64,000 bases of DNA, from the NCBI RefSeq assembly GCF_002251735.1, contig NZ_NOXS01000032.1, positions 541,018-605,017 on the forward strand, read 5' to 3'. The translations under genes were made by a program, and so were the position numbers. The stretch is from Elstera cyanobacteriorum. Lineage in GTDB: Bacteria; Pseudomonadota; Alphaproteobacteria; Elsterales; Elsteraceae. Shown piece after piece: positions 17,489 to 25,454 of this stretch (the stretch's first letter is position 1; every line of letters starts with the position of its first letter). The notes below the pieces were generated by a model, which saw only the letters and a program-made list of their open reading frames with translations, did not search any database and was not told where the DNA came from.

Positions 17489-17518
17489 CCCCTCCCGGCG
17501 TTTTGGCGCCGGGAGGGG
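17489..17518 (+). promoter_or_regulatory. strong stem-loop between the two hook genes
   Basis: A perfect 12-bp stem (CCCCTCCCGGCG / CGCCGGGAGGGG) with a 6-nt loop starts 8 nt after the flgE stop. No T run follows, so it is more likely an mRNA-stabilising or partially attenuating 3' hairpin than a full terminator. It would let flgE be expressed above the gene that follows. Confidence 0.6.
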
Positions 17519-17549
17519 GCTCCTTCCGTGACCAAAGCGTAAAGGTGCG

Positions 17550-18923
17550 ATGATGGGTTTCAATAATTCCCTGATCAACGGCGTGACCGCGATGAATGCC
17601 CAAAGCAGCGCGATGGGTGTGCTGTCGGACAATATCGCCAATGCCCGCACGGTCGGGTTCAAGGACTCCGATTCGCGCTTTTCCACTTTGGTTGCCGCCG
17701 GTAAATCCGCCAACTCAGGTATTGGTCAGGGCGTGACCTTCTCCAAATTTGGCCGGATAGATCAGCAGGGCATCCTGTCGACGTCTTATACCTCGACGAA
17801 TTTTGCGATTTCTGGGAATGGTTTCTTCCCGGTCGCCTCAGCGATTGATGGCACCACCGGGCAGATCGCGACAACGGCGGAACGGCTGGTTACCCGCGCT
17901 GGGGATTTCACCATCGATAAGAATGGTTTCTTGGTGAACTCCAAAGGTTATGCGCTGCTGGGCCTGCCGGTTGGATCGACGGCGACAACGGGAACCGGCG
18001 CGGGGGCTTTTAACGGCCTCCAGCCGATCAAGGTTCCTGCCGTCGGTACCCTGCCGGGCCAAGCGACGACCACGGTTACCCTGACCGGCAATCTTTCCGC
18101 GACCGACGCCTCCCCTGTGACAACGACAACCGAGGACACCACCGACGCGGACGGCAATGTTATCCCCGGGACAACGACCACCACCCCCGGCACGACGCTG
18201 GAAGGCAAGGTCACGGCCTATGACGCGACGGGAACCCCCTATTCCCTCACCGTGACCTATACGAAGACGGCTCCCCAAACCTGGACTGCCCAGATCACTG
18301 GTGGCAGCGGCCCGGATGGTACGGCCCTGACCGCAACGGCGACGGGCACCCCCGTTACGCTGACGTTCGGTGCGGATGGTCAGTTGACCTCCCCCACCTC
18401 GGCGGTTTCCTTCGGGTCGGTCAGCTTCACCAACACGGCAACCGGGGCGGCGGTCGCGACGCTGAGCCCAAGCTTTAAGTTTCAGGACGACTCGGGGAAA
18501 TCGACGCTTACCGGCTTTGGCGGAGCGAGCAATCTTTCCGGTTCAACCACCGATGGCCATACCCCGCTTGGCTATGTTGGGGTCGAGGTTGGGGATGACG
18601 GGGTGCTCTATCAGCTTTTTGATCAAGGCAAGCGCGTTGCCGTCGCTTCCATCCCCGTCGTGACCTTCGTCAACGATTATGGGCTGGAAGCCGTTAGCGG
18701 CACCGCCTACCGGGTAACGGCCGAAAGCGGCGATGCCACTGTCAACCTCTCCAACACCAATGGGGCGGGGAAGGTCTTTGGGGCGCAGCTCGAAGAATCG
18801 ACCGTCGATCTTGCCGATGAATTCACCGATATGATCGTAACCCAGCGCGGCTATCAAGCCGCCTCCAAGCTGGTGACCACGACGGACGCGATGATCGAGA
18901 CCATTCGCGACCTGAAGCGCTAA
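17550..18923 (+). CDS. second FlgE-type flagellar hook/rod protein
   Basis: A 457-aa protein of the FlgE/FlgF/FlgG family. The N-terminal (NNSLINGVTAMNAQSSAMGV, LSDNIANARTVGFKDSDSRF) and C-terminal (LEESTVDLADEFTDMIVTQR, GYQAASKLVTTTDAMIETIR) helices closely match those of the upstream FlgE, so it is a paralogue. A Thr-rich stretch near 190-220 is low complexity. It may form a hook-rod or hook-filament junction layer, or be an alternative hook subunit; sequence cannot decide. Two in-frame ATGs stand at the start. A strong terminator follows. Confidence 0.88.
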   Translation: MMGFNNSLINGVTAMNAQSSAMGVLSDNIANARTVGFKDSDSRFSTLVAAGKSANSGIGQGVTFSKFGRIDQQGILSTSYTSTNFAISGNGFFPVASAIDGTTGQIATTAERLVTRAGDFTIDKNGFLVNSKGYALLGLPVGSTATTGTGAGAFNGLQPIKVPAVGTLPGQATTTVTLTGNLSATDASPVTTTTEDTTDADGNVIPGTTTTTPGTTLEGKVTAYDATGTPYSLTVTYTKTAPQTWTAQITGGSGPDGTALTATATGTPVTLTFGADGQLTSPTSAVSFGSVSFTNTATGAAVATLSPSFKFQDDSGKSTLTGFGGASNLSGSTTDGHTPLGYVGVEVGDDGVLYQLFDQGKRVAVASIPVVTFVNDYGLEAVSGTAYRVTAESGDATVNLSNTNGAGKVFGAQLEESTVDLADEFTDMIVTQRGYQAASKLVTTTDAMIETIRDLKR

Positions 18924-18947
18924 GCATCTTCTCAGCACCTTAATCTG

Positions 18948-18983
18948 CCAAACGGTACCCTCTGGGTGCCGTTTGGTTTTTTT
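18948..18983 (+). terminator. rho-independent terminator of the hook operon
   Basis: A 13-bp stem, CCAAACGGTACCC paired with GGGTGCCGTTTGG through one G-T pair and a 3-4 nt loop, is followed by seven Ts. It closes the fliK-flgD-flgE-flgE2 transcript. Confidence 0.92.
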
Positions 18984-19383
18984 ATACAAATATATATCGA
19001 ATCGAAATTTATTGACTCGAGTCTTCATCGCCCCGGCATCCCGGGTTGACGGGCCGAACCGCCTGTGGAAAAGATCGGCAACATGCTGTGATACAAGTCG
19101 CTTTTTCGGGGAAAGTCGGCTTAAAAACTCTCCCCAACAAATCTTCGCAAATGCGCGAGAATCGGGCGCGCTCTTGATCCGCCACTATCACCAAATCGGG
19201 TAAGTCCACGTCTTTAGGCAAAAATTTCCGATTCGGCCTAACAATTTTTACCCATCTCGACGAAAATGCGGTAAAGATGGGATGAGGGATGAAGGAAGAC
19301 CCGTCGGGTTGACCTTTTTCCGACCCCCGCAACCAGCCGGTGCAGCCTTGTCTGTGCTTCTGGCCGCTGTAGATAGGTGACGC
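18984..19383 (+). other. 400-bp gap before fliF, presumed promoter region
   Basis: No gene is convincing on either strand. An AT-rich tract (18976-19013) leads into the 10-bp palindrome GACTCGAGTC at 19014-19023. A DnaA-box-like TGTGGAAAA lies at 19064-19072. The fliF operon must be transcribed from here or nearby, yet no sigma-54 site with the proper spacing and no strong sigma-70 promoter was found. Confidence 0.5.
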
Positions 19384-21027
19384 GTGAACGCCCTGATTCA
19401 GCAGATTAAGGCTCTCGGTCCGGTCCGTCTGGCAATCGCCGGAGCGATCATTGTGGCCCTGATCGCCTTCCTGATCTATGTGGTCGCCCGCATGGGCGGC
19501 ACCGAGACGGCGCTGCTCTATGGCGACCTGAGCAAGCCCGATGCGGCGAAGATCACCCAGCGCCTCGATCAGATGAACGTGCCCTATCAGATCCGGGCCG
19601 ATGGCGCGCAGATCTATGTGCCGGTGGAGCAGGTTGCGAAGACCCGCATCTCGCTGGCCGGGGAAGGCCTGCCGTCCGGCGGTTCGATTGGGTATGAAAT
19701 CTTCGATCAGGCCCAGGGCCTCGCCACCTCCAGCTTTGTGCAGAACATCAATCAACTGCGCGCGCTGGAAGGCGAATTGGCTCGGACCATCCGCGGTATC
19801 GACAATGTGAAAGATGCCCGCGTGCATCTGGTGCTGCCGACCCGCGAACTCTTTTCCCGCGAACGCCAGGAACCCAGCGCCTCGGTTTTGCTACGCATGA
19901 CGAGCTCGCAGCGCCTGGAGAAGCCGCAGGTCGTGGCGATCCAGAATATCATCGCCGCCTCGGTGCCGAACCTGAAGCCGGAACGGATCGCCATCGCCGA
20001 TGAACGGGGCCAGCTTTTGGCGCGGGGTGGGGTGAATGCCGGTAGCACCGGCGCGGTTCTGGAACAATCCGAAGAACTCCGCCTAGCCTATGAACAGCGT
20101 ATTGCCCGCCAGATCGAGAATTTGGTCGAACGGTCGATTGGGTTCGGCAAGGCGCGCGTCGAGGCTTCGGCGGAAGTCGATTACAGCCGGATGAATGAAA
20201 CCGAAGAGGTCTTCAACCCGGAACAGCAGGTGCTGCGCTCCAGCCAGAACGTTAACGACAGTTCCGAACAGTCGGAAACGGACGGCAACCCCTCGGTCAC
20301 CATCGCCAATAATCTGCCCACCGGCTCGGCCACGGCAGGCGGCGCCACGACCTCGCAGTCGCGCAGCAACCGCACTGAAGAAACGCTGAACTATGAAATC
20401 AGCAAGCGCATCACGAACCGCACCCGCGACCCTGGCGCCATTGCGCTGAAGTCGGTGGCTGTGCTGGTCGATCATAAGACCAATGGGTTCGATGAGAACC
20501 AAAAGCCGGTGATGGAACCGCGAACTGCTCAGGAAATCGCCGCGATCCGCGCGCTGGTTGCCTCCGCAGCAGGCCTCTCCGAGGGTCAGGTCGAAGTGGT
20601 GAATATGCCCTTTGCCTCGCTGGATGCGGATGTGCCGCCTGCTAAGACGGTGTTTGGCAACACGACGGTCGATGAGCTGATGGAATATCTGAAGATCGCT
20701 GTGCTGGGTCTGGTCGGTATTCTGGTGGTGCTGATGGTGGTTCGCCCGCTGCTCGCCCGCCTGTTCGACGCTGTGCCCTCCGCCGCGACCGCCGGTGCCG
20801 GTGCCCAGTTGCTCGGCCAGAACGGAATGGCCCAGCTTGGCGGCCCGCGTGACATGATCCCGGCTGTCGAGATCGGCGATAGTATTGAAGAAATGATCGA
20901 CCTCAATCGCATCGAAGGCCGGGTGAAAGCCTCTAGCCTGCGTAAGATCGGGGAAATCATTGAAAAGCATCCCGAAGACGTGGTCGCCATTCTGCGCGGC
21001 TGGCTATACCAGGAATCTGGGGCTTAG
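19384..21027 (+). CDS. fliF: flagellar MS-ring protein FliF
   Basis: A 547-aa inner-membrane ring protein. One membrane helix lies at about 15-35 (LAIAGAIIVALIAFLIYVVA) and another at about 435-455 (IAVLGLVGILVVLMVV). Between them are the periplasmic ring-building modules (GLPSGGSIGYEIFD, ALEGELARTIRGIDNVKDARVHL). The cytoplasmic tail KASSLRKIGEIIEKHPEDVV is the FliG-binding part. The start is GTG at 19384, with a moderate AGGTGA upstream. First gene of fliF-fliG-fliH-fliN-flbD-flhA-flhF-flhG. Confidence 0.96.
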   Translation: MNALIQQIKALGPVRLAIAGAIIVALIAFLIYVVARMGGTETALLYGDLSKPDAAKITQRLDQMNVPYQIRADGAQIYVPVEQVAKTRISLAGEGLPSGGSIGYEIFDQAQGLATSSFVQNINQLRALEGELARTIRGIDNVKDARVHLVLPTRELFSRERQEPSASVLLRMTSSQRLEKPQVVAIQNIIAASVPNLKPERIAIADERGQLLARGGVNAGSTGAVLEQSEELRLAYEQRIARQIENLVERSIGFGKARVEASAEVDYSRMNETEEVFNPEQQVLRSSQNVNDSSEQSETDGNPSVTIANNLPTGSATAGGATTSQSRSNRTEETLNYEISKRITNRTRDPGAIALKSVAVLVDHKTNGFDENQKPVMEPRTAQEIAAIRALVASAAGLSEGQVEVVNMPFASLDADVPPAKTVFGNTTVDELMEYLKIAVLGLVGILVVLMVVRPLLARLFDAVPSAATAGAGAQLLGQNGMAQLGGPRDMIPAVEIGDSIEEMIDLNRIEGRVKASSLRKIGEIIEKHPEDVVAILRGWLYQESGA

Positions 21028-21092
21028 TCGGACCGTGGGGCTGCGTTGTCGTGAATTTTGGACGTCAATAACGGTAAGGGTCGAACCGAGCC

Positions 21093-22106
21093 ATGCGTGT
21101 TCGTGAGGATTTCCGGTCACTGACCGGACCTGAAAAAGCGGCCATTCTGATGCTCGCCATCGGCGAGGAGCATGCGGCTCGGCTATTCGAACTGATGGAT
21201 GATGAGGAGATCAAAGAGATCTCCCAAACCATGGCCAATCTCGGCACGGTATCGTCCAACGTGGTCGAACGTCTGTTCGTCGAATTCGCCGAACAGTTCA
21301 GCCAAACCGGCTCCCTCACCGGGTCGTTCGAGAGCACCGAACGTCTGCTGAGCAAAGTTCTCGACAAGGATCGCGTCGATACGATCATGGAGGAAATCCG
21401 TGGTCCTGCCGGTCGCACCATGTGGGACAAGCTCGGCAATGTGAACGAGCAGGTTCTGGCCAATTATCTGAAGAACGAATATCCGCAGACCGTTGCGGTC
21501 GTTCTGTCGAAGATCAAGGCCGAACATGCGGCGCGCGTGCTGTCGCTGCTGCCGGAAGCCTTCGCGCTGGAAGTCGTCATGCGTATGCTGCGCATGGAAG
21601 CCGTGCAGAAGGACGTACTGAACGACGTTGAAAAGACCCTGCGCACCGAGTTCATGAGCAACCTCGCGCGGACTAACCGCCGCGATGCCCACGAACAGAT
21701 GGCTGATATCTTCAATAACCTCGACCGCAACACCGAACAGCGCTTTATGACGGCGCTGGAAGAGCGGAACAAGGATTCGGCGGAGCGCATTAAGGCGCTG
21801 ATGTTCACCTTCGAAGACCTCAGCCGCCTCGATAGCGGCGGGATTCAGACGCTGCTGCGCGCCACCGAAAAGGACAAGCTCGGCATGGCCCTGAAAGGGG
21901 CCTCGGAAGGTCTGCGCGACATGTTCTTCAGCAATATGTCGGAACGTGCCGCCAAACTGCTGCGCGAAGACATGGCCTCGATGGGCCCGGTGCGCCTGCG
22001 CGACGTCGATGAAGCCCAAATGTACATGGTGCAGATGGCCAAAGACCTGGCCGCCCGTGGTGAAATCGTCATCGCGGATAAGGGCGGTGACGAGCTGATC
22101 TACTAA
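21093..22106 (+). CDS. fliG: flagellar motor switch protein FliG
   Basis: A 337-aa rotor protein bridging FliF and FliM/FliN and meeting the stator. N-terminal [20 protein letters not shown], a middle [16 protein letters not shown] (the EHPQ-like block), and the C-terminal torque helix region with [17 protein letters not shown] and charged residues through [12 protein letters not shown] are all present. Length is typical. It starts 65 nt after fliF with no strong Shine-Dalgarno. Confidence 0.96.
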   Translation: MRVREDFRSLTGPEKAAILMLAIGEEHAARLFELMDDEEIKEISQTMANLGTVSSNVVERLFVEFAEQFSQTGSLTGSFESTERLLSKVLDKDRVDTIMEEIRGPAGRTMWDKLGNVNEQVLANYLKNEYPQTVAVVLSKIKAEHAARVLSLLPEAFALEVVMRMLRMEAVQKDVLNDVEKTLRTEFMSNLARTNRRDAHEQMADIFNNLDRNTEQRFMTALEERNKDSAERIKALMFTFEDLSRLDSGGIQTLLRATEKDKLGMALKGASEGLRDMFFSNMSERAAKLLREDMASMGPVRLRDVDEAQMYMVQMAKDLAARGEIVIADKGGDELIY

Positions 22107-22133
22107 TCGGTTTCCCCGAGACAGGTTGCGCCT

Positions 22134-23558
22134 ATGGTTCCGCCGCTGCCCCCCTCCTCGTCCGATCCCGCCGCTAGCCCCCCTGCTGGCGGCGAGGATA
22201 TGGATTTCGACGCGCTCGATTTCTCGTTCTTGGATGGCGAGGAACCGGCCCTGTCGGCGGAGGATCATTCTGCAAAATCCGATCCGGCACTGGCGGCGGC
22301 CCCCGAGGCTCCTGCCGCAGTCGATGATACCGCCGATGATTTCGATCTCGCGGCGTGGGATGCGGCTGAACCGACGGTCGAGCCGGACGCGCCCCCAGCG
22401 GTGGCGCCTGTTGCGGCTGCACCGGTCGAGGATTTGGGGCTTGAGGCCGAGTTTAGCCTTGATGCAGAAGCGGAACACCCGGACGCCGAAGCCGCGCTTG
22501 AGCTTTCGACGGATGACGATCCTTTTGCCGACCTGCGCTCCCCGGAACCGGATGCGCCCGCGCTGACCAAGGGGACTGATAATCCGCTGGCAGTCTCGTT
22601 TGGCGAGGCGGACTTTAACGCCGAAGACGATGAGTTCGCCGCCCCAGAGGCACCGATGGTCGCGGCCGAGACCGAGGCCGCCCTCTTTGCTGCCCCTGAT
22701 GAAGGGGATTTCGGTCTAGAGGCGGACAGCGAGACGGCGTTCGGTACGGACGACGATACAGGGGACGATGAACCCGCTGCCCCGAAGGGTCCGCGCAAAT
22801 ATCTCTTCGACCGCTCGTTCGACTATGTGCCCCCACCCCCGCCGCCCCCTGAGCCGGAACCAGAGCCCGAAATCGAAGAAGAACCGGTTCTAGAAATGGA
22901 GCCGGAACCCGAACCCGAGCCGGAACCGGAAGAGCCGCCGCCCCCGCCGCCGCCGACATTCAGCGAAGAAGAATTGGCTGCGGCCCGCGCCTCCTCTTAC
23001 GCCGATGGCGAGACGGCTGGGCTGCAGGCCGCGATGGCGACGGTTGAAGCGCGCGGGTCGCGGGCGCTCGAAGCCATCGCCCAACAGGTGCCCGGTCTTC
23101 TGGCCGACCGCCAGCAGCTTGTGACGAATGTCGCCCATGAAGCGGCGCGGCTCGCTTATGCTCTGGTCGCGCGGATGATGCCGGAATTGGCGCGTACTTA
23201 TGGCTTGGGTGAGATCGAAGCCGTGGTTCGGGATAGTCTGAGCATGGCCATCGATCAGCCGCGCATCACCGTGCGCGTGCAGCCGGAGATTGCCGAACTT
23301 CTGCACCCGAAGCTTGAGGGCATGGCGCTGAATGCCGGGTTCAATGGCCATATCAGCCTGCTGGCCGATGGCAGCCTAGGGCCCAGCGACGTGCGCGTGG
23401 ACTGGGGCGATGGTGGGGCCGAACGGCTGATCCAGCGGGCCTGGAACGATGTCACGGAGATCGTGCGCCGCTCGGTCGCCGATTTGAAAGAACGTACTGG
23501 GGCCGGCATTGCGGATGAATCCGCGGTGGTCCAAGGGTATGAAACCGCATCGCTGTAA
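22134..23558 (+). CDS. fliH: flagellar export ATPase regulator FliH, with long acidic extension
   Basis: A 474-aa protein. Only the last 190 or so residues look like FliH: a helix ELAAARASSYADGETAGLQA with G-rich repeats, then the V/E-type-stator-like domain (VAHEAARLAYALVARMMPEL and VRVQPEIAELLHPKLEGM). The first 280 are acidic and Pro/Ala-rich, including an EPEPEP and PPPPPPP stretch near 235-280, absent from most FliH proteins of 220-250 residues. FliH binds the FliI ATPase and FliN. No internal start with a good ribosome site removes the extension. Its neighbours are fliG and fliN. Confidence 0.85.
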   Translation: MVPPLPPSSSDPAASPPAGGEDMDFDALDFSFLDGEEPALSAEDHSAKSDPALAAAPEAPAAVDDTADDFDLAAWDAAEPTVEPDAPPAVAPVAAAPVEDLGLEAEFSLDAEAEHPDAEAALELSTDDDPFADLRSPEPDAPALTKGTDNPLAVSFGEADFNAEDDEFAAPEAPMVAAETEAALFAAPDEGDFGLEADSETAFGTDDDTGDDEPAAPKGPRKYLFDRSFDYVPPPPPPPEPEPEPEIEEEPVLEMEPEPEPEPEPEEPPPPPPPTFSEEELAAARASSYADGETAGLQAAMATVEARGSRALEAIAQQVPGLLADRQQLVTNVAHEAARLAYALVARMMPELARTYGLGEIEAVVRDSLSMAIDQPRITVRVQPEIAELLHPKLEGMALNAGFNGHISLLADGSLGPSDVRVDWGDGGAERLIQRAWNDVTEIVRRSVADLKERTGAGIADESAVVQGYETASL

Positions 23559-23608
23559 TCCCCCCGGGGTGCAGCAGCATAAGTCTTAAAAAGCCAAGGA
23601 GACGGGAA

Positions 23609-23938
23609 ATGGCTGAAAAGAAGATGATGGATCTCTCGGAGCTTGAAGAAGCTCTCGAAGAATCGGCAAGCGAAGGCGGGCGCGGCGGCGCCCGGGAACT
23701 GGGTGCGGTCTATGATATTCCGGTCCAGATTTCCGCTGTTCTCGGCCGGGCGACCATGCAGGTTAGCCAGTTGCTGAAGCTCGGGCGTGGCGCTGTCGTG
23801 GAACTCGACCGCAAGGTCGGGGAAGCCATCGATATTTATGTGAACAACCGCCTGGTCGCGCGCGGCGAAGTGGTGATCGTCGATGAACGCCTGGGCGTGA
23901 CCATGACGGAAATCATTAAGTCCGACCGCACCAACTAA
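23609..23938 (+). CDS. fliN: flagellar motor switch protein FliN
   Basis: A 109-aa C-ring protein consisting mainly of one SpoA domain (about 35-105): VYDIPVQISAVLGRATMQVS, then LGRGAVVELDRKVGEAIDIY and ARGEVVIVDERLGVTMTEII. An acidic 30-residue leader precedes it. AAGGAGA lies 7 nt before the ATG. It binds FliH and CheY-controlled FliM. FliM itself is not in the window. Confidence 0.95.
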   Translation: MAEKKMMDLSELEEALEESASEGGRGGARELGAVYDIPVQISAVLGRATMQVSQLLKLGRGAVVELDRKVGEAIDIYVNNRLVARGEVVIVDERLGVTMTEIIKSDRTN

Positions 23939-24011
23939 GCGGGGCCGCCGGGTCCAGGTTTACGATGGTGCAGGGTTGGGTTTTCTTGGGCGAAACTTCG
24001 GGAGCACAGCA

Positions 24012-25436
24012 ATGCGACTGTTGATCGTCGGGCATTTGGACGGGCACCTGAGCACGGCGGGCAAGATTGCCCACGGGCGCGGGGCCAAGGTCAGCCATGT
24101 CGCAGACATTGATGGTGCCTTGACGGCTCTGCGATCCGGCCAGGGCGCTGATCTTTTAATGATCGACGTCAAGCTGGATGTTGCCCGCCTGATTGATGCG
24201 TTGCGTAGTGAGCGGATTATCGTTCCGGTCGTGGCCTGCGGGCTGGGGACCGACGCGGGGGCCGCCGTGCGCGCGATTAAGGCGGGGGCCAAGGAATATC
24301 TCCCCCTACCGCCGAACCCCGAACTGATTGCGGCGGTTCTTGAAGCGGTTCTGGAGGAAGCGAATGTCGTGGTGCATGGCGACCCCGCCATGGCCCGGGT
24401 CTTGCGCCTTGCCGACCAGATCGCCCCGTCCGACGCCTCGGTGCTGATCACCGGGGAAAGCGGCACGGGGAAAGAGGTGATGGCGCGCTATCTGCACCGG
24501 CGCTCCCGTCGCGCTGCGCAGAAGTTCATTTCGGTCAATTGCGCCGCCATCCCCGAAACGCTGCTCGAATCGGAACTTTTCGGCTACGAAAAAGGCGCCT
24601 TCACCGGCGCCGTCGCCCGGCGCCTCGGGAAGTTCGAAGAGGCGAACGGCGGCACGTTGCTGCTGGATGAAATCAGCGAGATGGACCCGCGCCTGCAAGC
24701 CAAGCTGCTGCGGGCCATCCAGGAACGGGAAATCGACCGGCTGGGCGGCACCACGCCGATCAAGGTCGATATTCGTCTGCTCGCGACATCCAACCGCGAT
24801 CTTGAGGCGGAAGTGCGCAAAGGCACGTTCCGCGAAGATCTTTACTACCGCCTCAACGTCGTCAATCTGGCCATGCCCTCGCTGCGGGAACGGCCCGGCG
24901 ATATTCCGCTGCTGGCCAAGCATTTCGCCAAGAAATACGCCGAACTCAATGGGTTAGCTGACCGTCCGTTGACCGCAGCGGCGATTGAGAAGCTGAAGCG
25001 CCACCCGTGGCGCGGCAATGTGCGCGAACTTGAAAATACGCTGCACCGCGCCGTGCTGATGTCCATCGGCTCGATGATTTCGGACGATGCCATCGTCCTC
25101 AATAACACTGCTGGGGCTGGCGCCTCGGCCATGCCGGATGTGGCGACGCCCGAGGTCAGCCGAGCCGAACTCGCCCGGTCCGCTGCCGTCAGCCGCAGTC
25201 TGGACGCGCGTGGCCAGGGTGACGACCGCCCAACGACGGCCTTGGTCGGGCGCACGGTCGAAGCCGTGGAGCGCGACCTTATTCTTGATACGCTGCACCA
25301 TTGCATCGGCAACCGCACCCATGCAGCCAGCATTCTAGGCATTTCGATCCGCACGCTGCGCAATAAGCTGCGCCAATATGCGGATGAAGGTATCGCCGTT
25401 CCGCCGCCGGGCGACGGCGACCGCGCCGCGTTTTAG
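24012..25436 (+). CDS. flbD: sigma-54-dependent flagellar transcriptional activator FlbD
   Basis: A 474-aa NtrC-family activator from the ATG at 24012, preceded by GGGAG; an earlier in-frame TTG is unlikely. Domains in order: a degenerate receiver (1-115) that keeps a central Asp (LLMIDVKLD) but lacks the N-terminal acidic pair, as in Caulobacter FlbD; the AAA+ domain (about 130-360) with GESGTGKE Walker A, GAFTGA that contacts sigma-54, and TLLLDEISEMD; and a Fis-type helix-turn-helix at the end (HAASILGISIRTLRNKLRQY). It should activate the sigma-54 promoters before fliK and the second FliK-like gene. Lies between fliN and flhA. Confidence 0.93.
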   Translation: MRLLIVGHLDGHLSTAGKIAHGRGAKVSHVADIDGALTALRSGQGADLLMIDVKLDVARLIDALRSERIIVPVVACGLGTDAGAAVRAIKAGAKEYLPLPPNPELIAAVLEAVLEEANVVVHGDPAMARVLRLADQIAPSDASVLITGESGTGKEVMARYLHRRSRRAAQKFISVNCAAIPETLLESELFGYEKGAFTGAVARRLGKFEEANGGTLLLDEISEMDPRLQAKLLRAIQEREIDRLGGTTPIKVDIRLLATSNRDLEAEVRKGTFREDLYYRLNVVNLAMPSLRERPGDIPLLAKHFAKKYAELNGLADRPLTAAAIEKLKRHPWRGNVRELENTLHRAVLMSIGSMISDDAIVLNNTAGAGASAMPDVATPEVSRAELARSAAVSRSLDARGQGDDRPTTALVGRTVEAVERDLILDTLHHCIGNRTHAASILGISIRTLRNKLRQYADEGIAVPPPGDGDRAAF

Positions 25437-25454
25437 TTTTTCGGAGGGTAAACC

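Noticed and set aside
21183..22478. Long minus-strand open frame over fliG/fliH
   Set aside because: It is a shadow of fliG with no recognisable domain; fliG on the plus strand is unambiguous.
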